Source: an uncultured Eubacteriales bacterium (GTDB taxonomy: Bacteria; Bacillota; Clostridia; Oscillospirales; CAG-272). From it: a stretch of 14,962 bases of DNA. Below, in pieces: positions 14,298-14,962 of this stretch (position 1 is its first letter; every line of letters starts with the position of its first letter). Position numbers and translations under genes: made by a program. Location of the stretch: contig CABPZV010000031.1 in the NCBI GenBank assembly GCA_902462015.1, positions 1 through 14,962 on the forward strand. The letters run 5' to 3'. The notes under the pieces are model-generated. The model was not told the DNA's origin. It saw nothing but the letters and a program-made list of their open reading frames with translations, and did no database searches.

Positions 14298-14962
14298 ATG
14301 AAAATACTTGTAGATGTAATGGGCGGAGACAATGCTCCCGATGCGGCTGTAATCGGTGCACTCGATGCGGCAAAATCTTTTTCAGATATTTCGGTCACAA
14401 TGGTGGGAAATGAAGATGCAATACATGAAGCTGCTGCAAAAGCTGGCAGAATGGAGGAGCTTGAATCGGTCGAGATTGTACATACCGCTGAGGTTATTAC
14501 AATGGAAGACCCGGCGCTCAGTGTTGTACGTGTGAAGACCGACTCGTCCATGGCGGTTGGGCTGAGGATGCTTTCTGAGGGACGTGGAGATGCATTCATA
14601 AGCGCAGGAAATACCGGTGCCCTTCATGCCGGGTCTTCTCTCATTGTCAGGCGTATTCGCGGAATTCAGAGATCAGCTATTGCTACGGTGCTCCCTTTTG
14701 CCAGACCAGTGCTTCTTATAGATTCCGGTGCTAACATTGAGGTAGAGCCGTCTTATCTTAGACAGTTTGCGATTATGGGTTCTATATATATGAGTCATAT
14801 TTTTGGTATTGAAAAGCCGGAGGTGGGACTTCTCAATAACGGAACCGAATCAACAAAAGGAACGAAAAAGCTGATCGAAGCACATGACCTTCTTGAAGCT
14901 GATGAAACAATTAATTTTGTGGGGAATGTAGAGGCAAAAGAAGTTCCTCTTGGCAGATGTGA
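14298..14962 (+). CDS. plsX: Phosphate acyltransferase PlsX (3'-truncated by window end)
   Basis: PlsX converts acyl-ACP and phosphate to acyl-phosphate, the donor for PlsY in the first acylation of glycerol-3-phosphate in phospholipid synthesis; it acts at the inner face of the membrane. The frame is open from ATG to the window end, giving 221 residues of about 330-340 expected. Family motifs are clear: KILVDVMGGDNAPDA at the N-terminus, MEDPALSVVRVKTDSSM, GDAFISAGNTGAL, LLIDSGANIEVEP, LLNNGTESTKGT and FVGNVEAKEVPLG. No frameshift is seen. The Shine-Dalgarno is poor or distant, and an eight-codon frame ends across the start codon, so initiation may be coupled. Genes usually found next (acpP, rnc) would lie beyond the window. 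Confidence 0.95.
   Translation, partial: MKILVDVMGGDNAPDAAVIGALDAAKSFSDISVTMVGNEDAIHEAAAKAGRMEELESVEIVHTAEVITMEDPALSVVRVKTDSSMAVGLRMLSEGRGDAFISAGNTGALHAGSSLIVRRIRGIQRSAIATVLPFARPVLLIDSGANIEVEPSYLRQFAIMGSIYMSHIFGIEKPEVGLLNNGTESTKGTKKLIEAHDLLEADETINFVGNVEAKEVPLGRC

Noticed and set aside
1..14962. CRISPR arrays, IS elements, phage or defence genes, tRNA/rRNA genes
   Set aside because: No regular repeats, transposase or integrase motifs, or RNA gene structures were seen on either strand.

Overview
The window looks like a chromosomal segment from a low-to-moderate GC Gram-positive bacterium, most likely an uncultured gut or rumen Clostridia (Oscillospirales/Eubacteriales-like). This is inferred from four things: the infC-rpmI-rplT cluster behind an attenuator-type leader, the dprA-topA adjacency, sigma-A promoters with consensus-like hexamers, and strong GGAGG ribosome sites with TTG and ATC starts. 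No tRNA, rRNA, IS element, CRISPR array or phage gene is visible.

Bases 1-1194 hold the 3' part of a plus-strand right-handed beta-helix protein that is cut by the window edge. It ends at a 12-bp hairpin. The minus strand from 1281 to 7401 carries four genes: L-lactate dehydrogenase (ldh); an intracellular clan GH-A glycoside hydrolase with its own promoter and terminator; a membrane-anchored VanY-type D,D-carboxypeptidase; and a 546-residue membrane protein with a long disordered cytoplasmic half and an extracellular copper-amine-oxidase-like stalk domain. The last two probably form a cell-envelope operon, transcribed from a strong promoter at 7599-7627 with a leader of about 190 nt.

Bases 7402-7906 are the divergent control region. 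On the minus side are a 28-bp perfect palindrome laid over the -10/+1 region and a leader that can fold as a three-way junction. On the plus side are a near-consensus promoter, an L20-type leader ending in a terminator hairpin, and infC beginning at the rare start codon ATC. The infC-rpmI-rplT operon (IF3, L35, L20) ends at a strong GC-rich terminator at 9281-9326.

Downstream on the plus strand are a TrmH/SpoU-family RNA methyltransferase, dprA (overlapping it by 17 nt and carrying an unusually long charged linker), topA with four C-terminal zinc ribbons, and the 5' part of plsX, which runs off the window end. The right half is therefore housekeeping (translation, RNA modification, DNA topology and uptake, phospholipid synthesis). 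The left half is accessory carbohydrate, fermentation and envelope functions. I see no clear new defence or mobile system. The most unusual material is the non-coding control region at 7402-7906 and the two-gene envelope operon it appears to drive.
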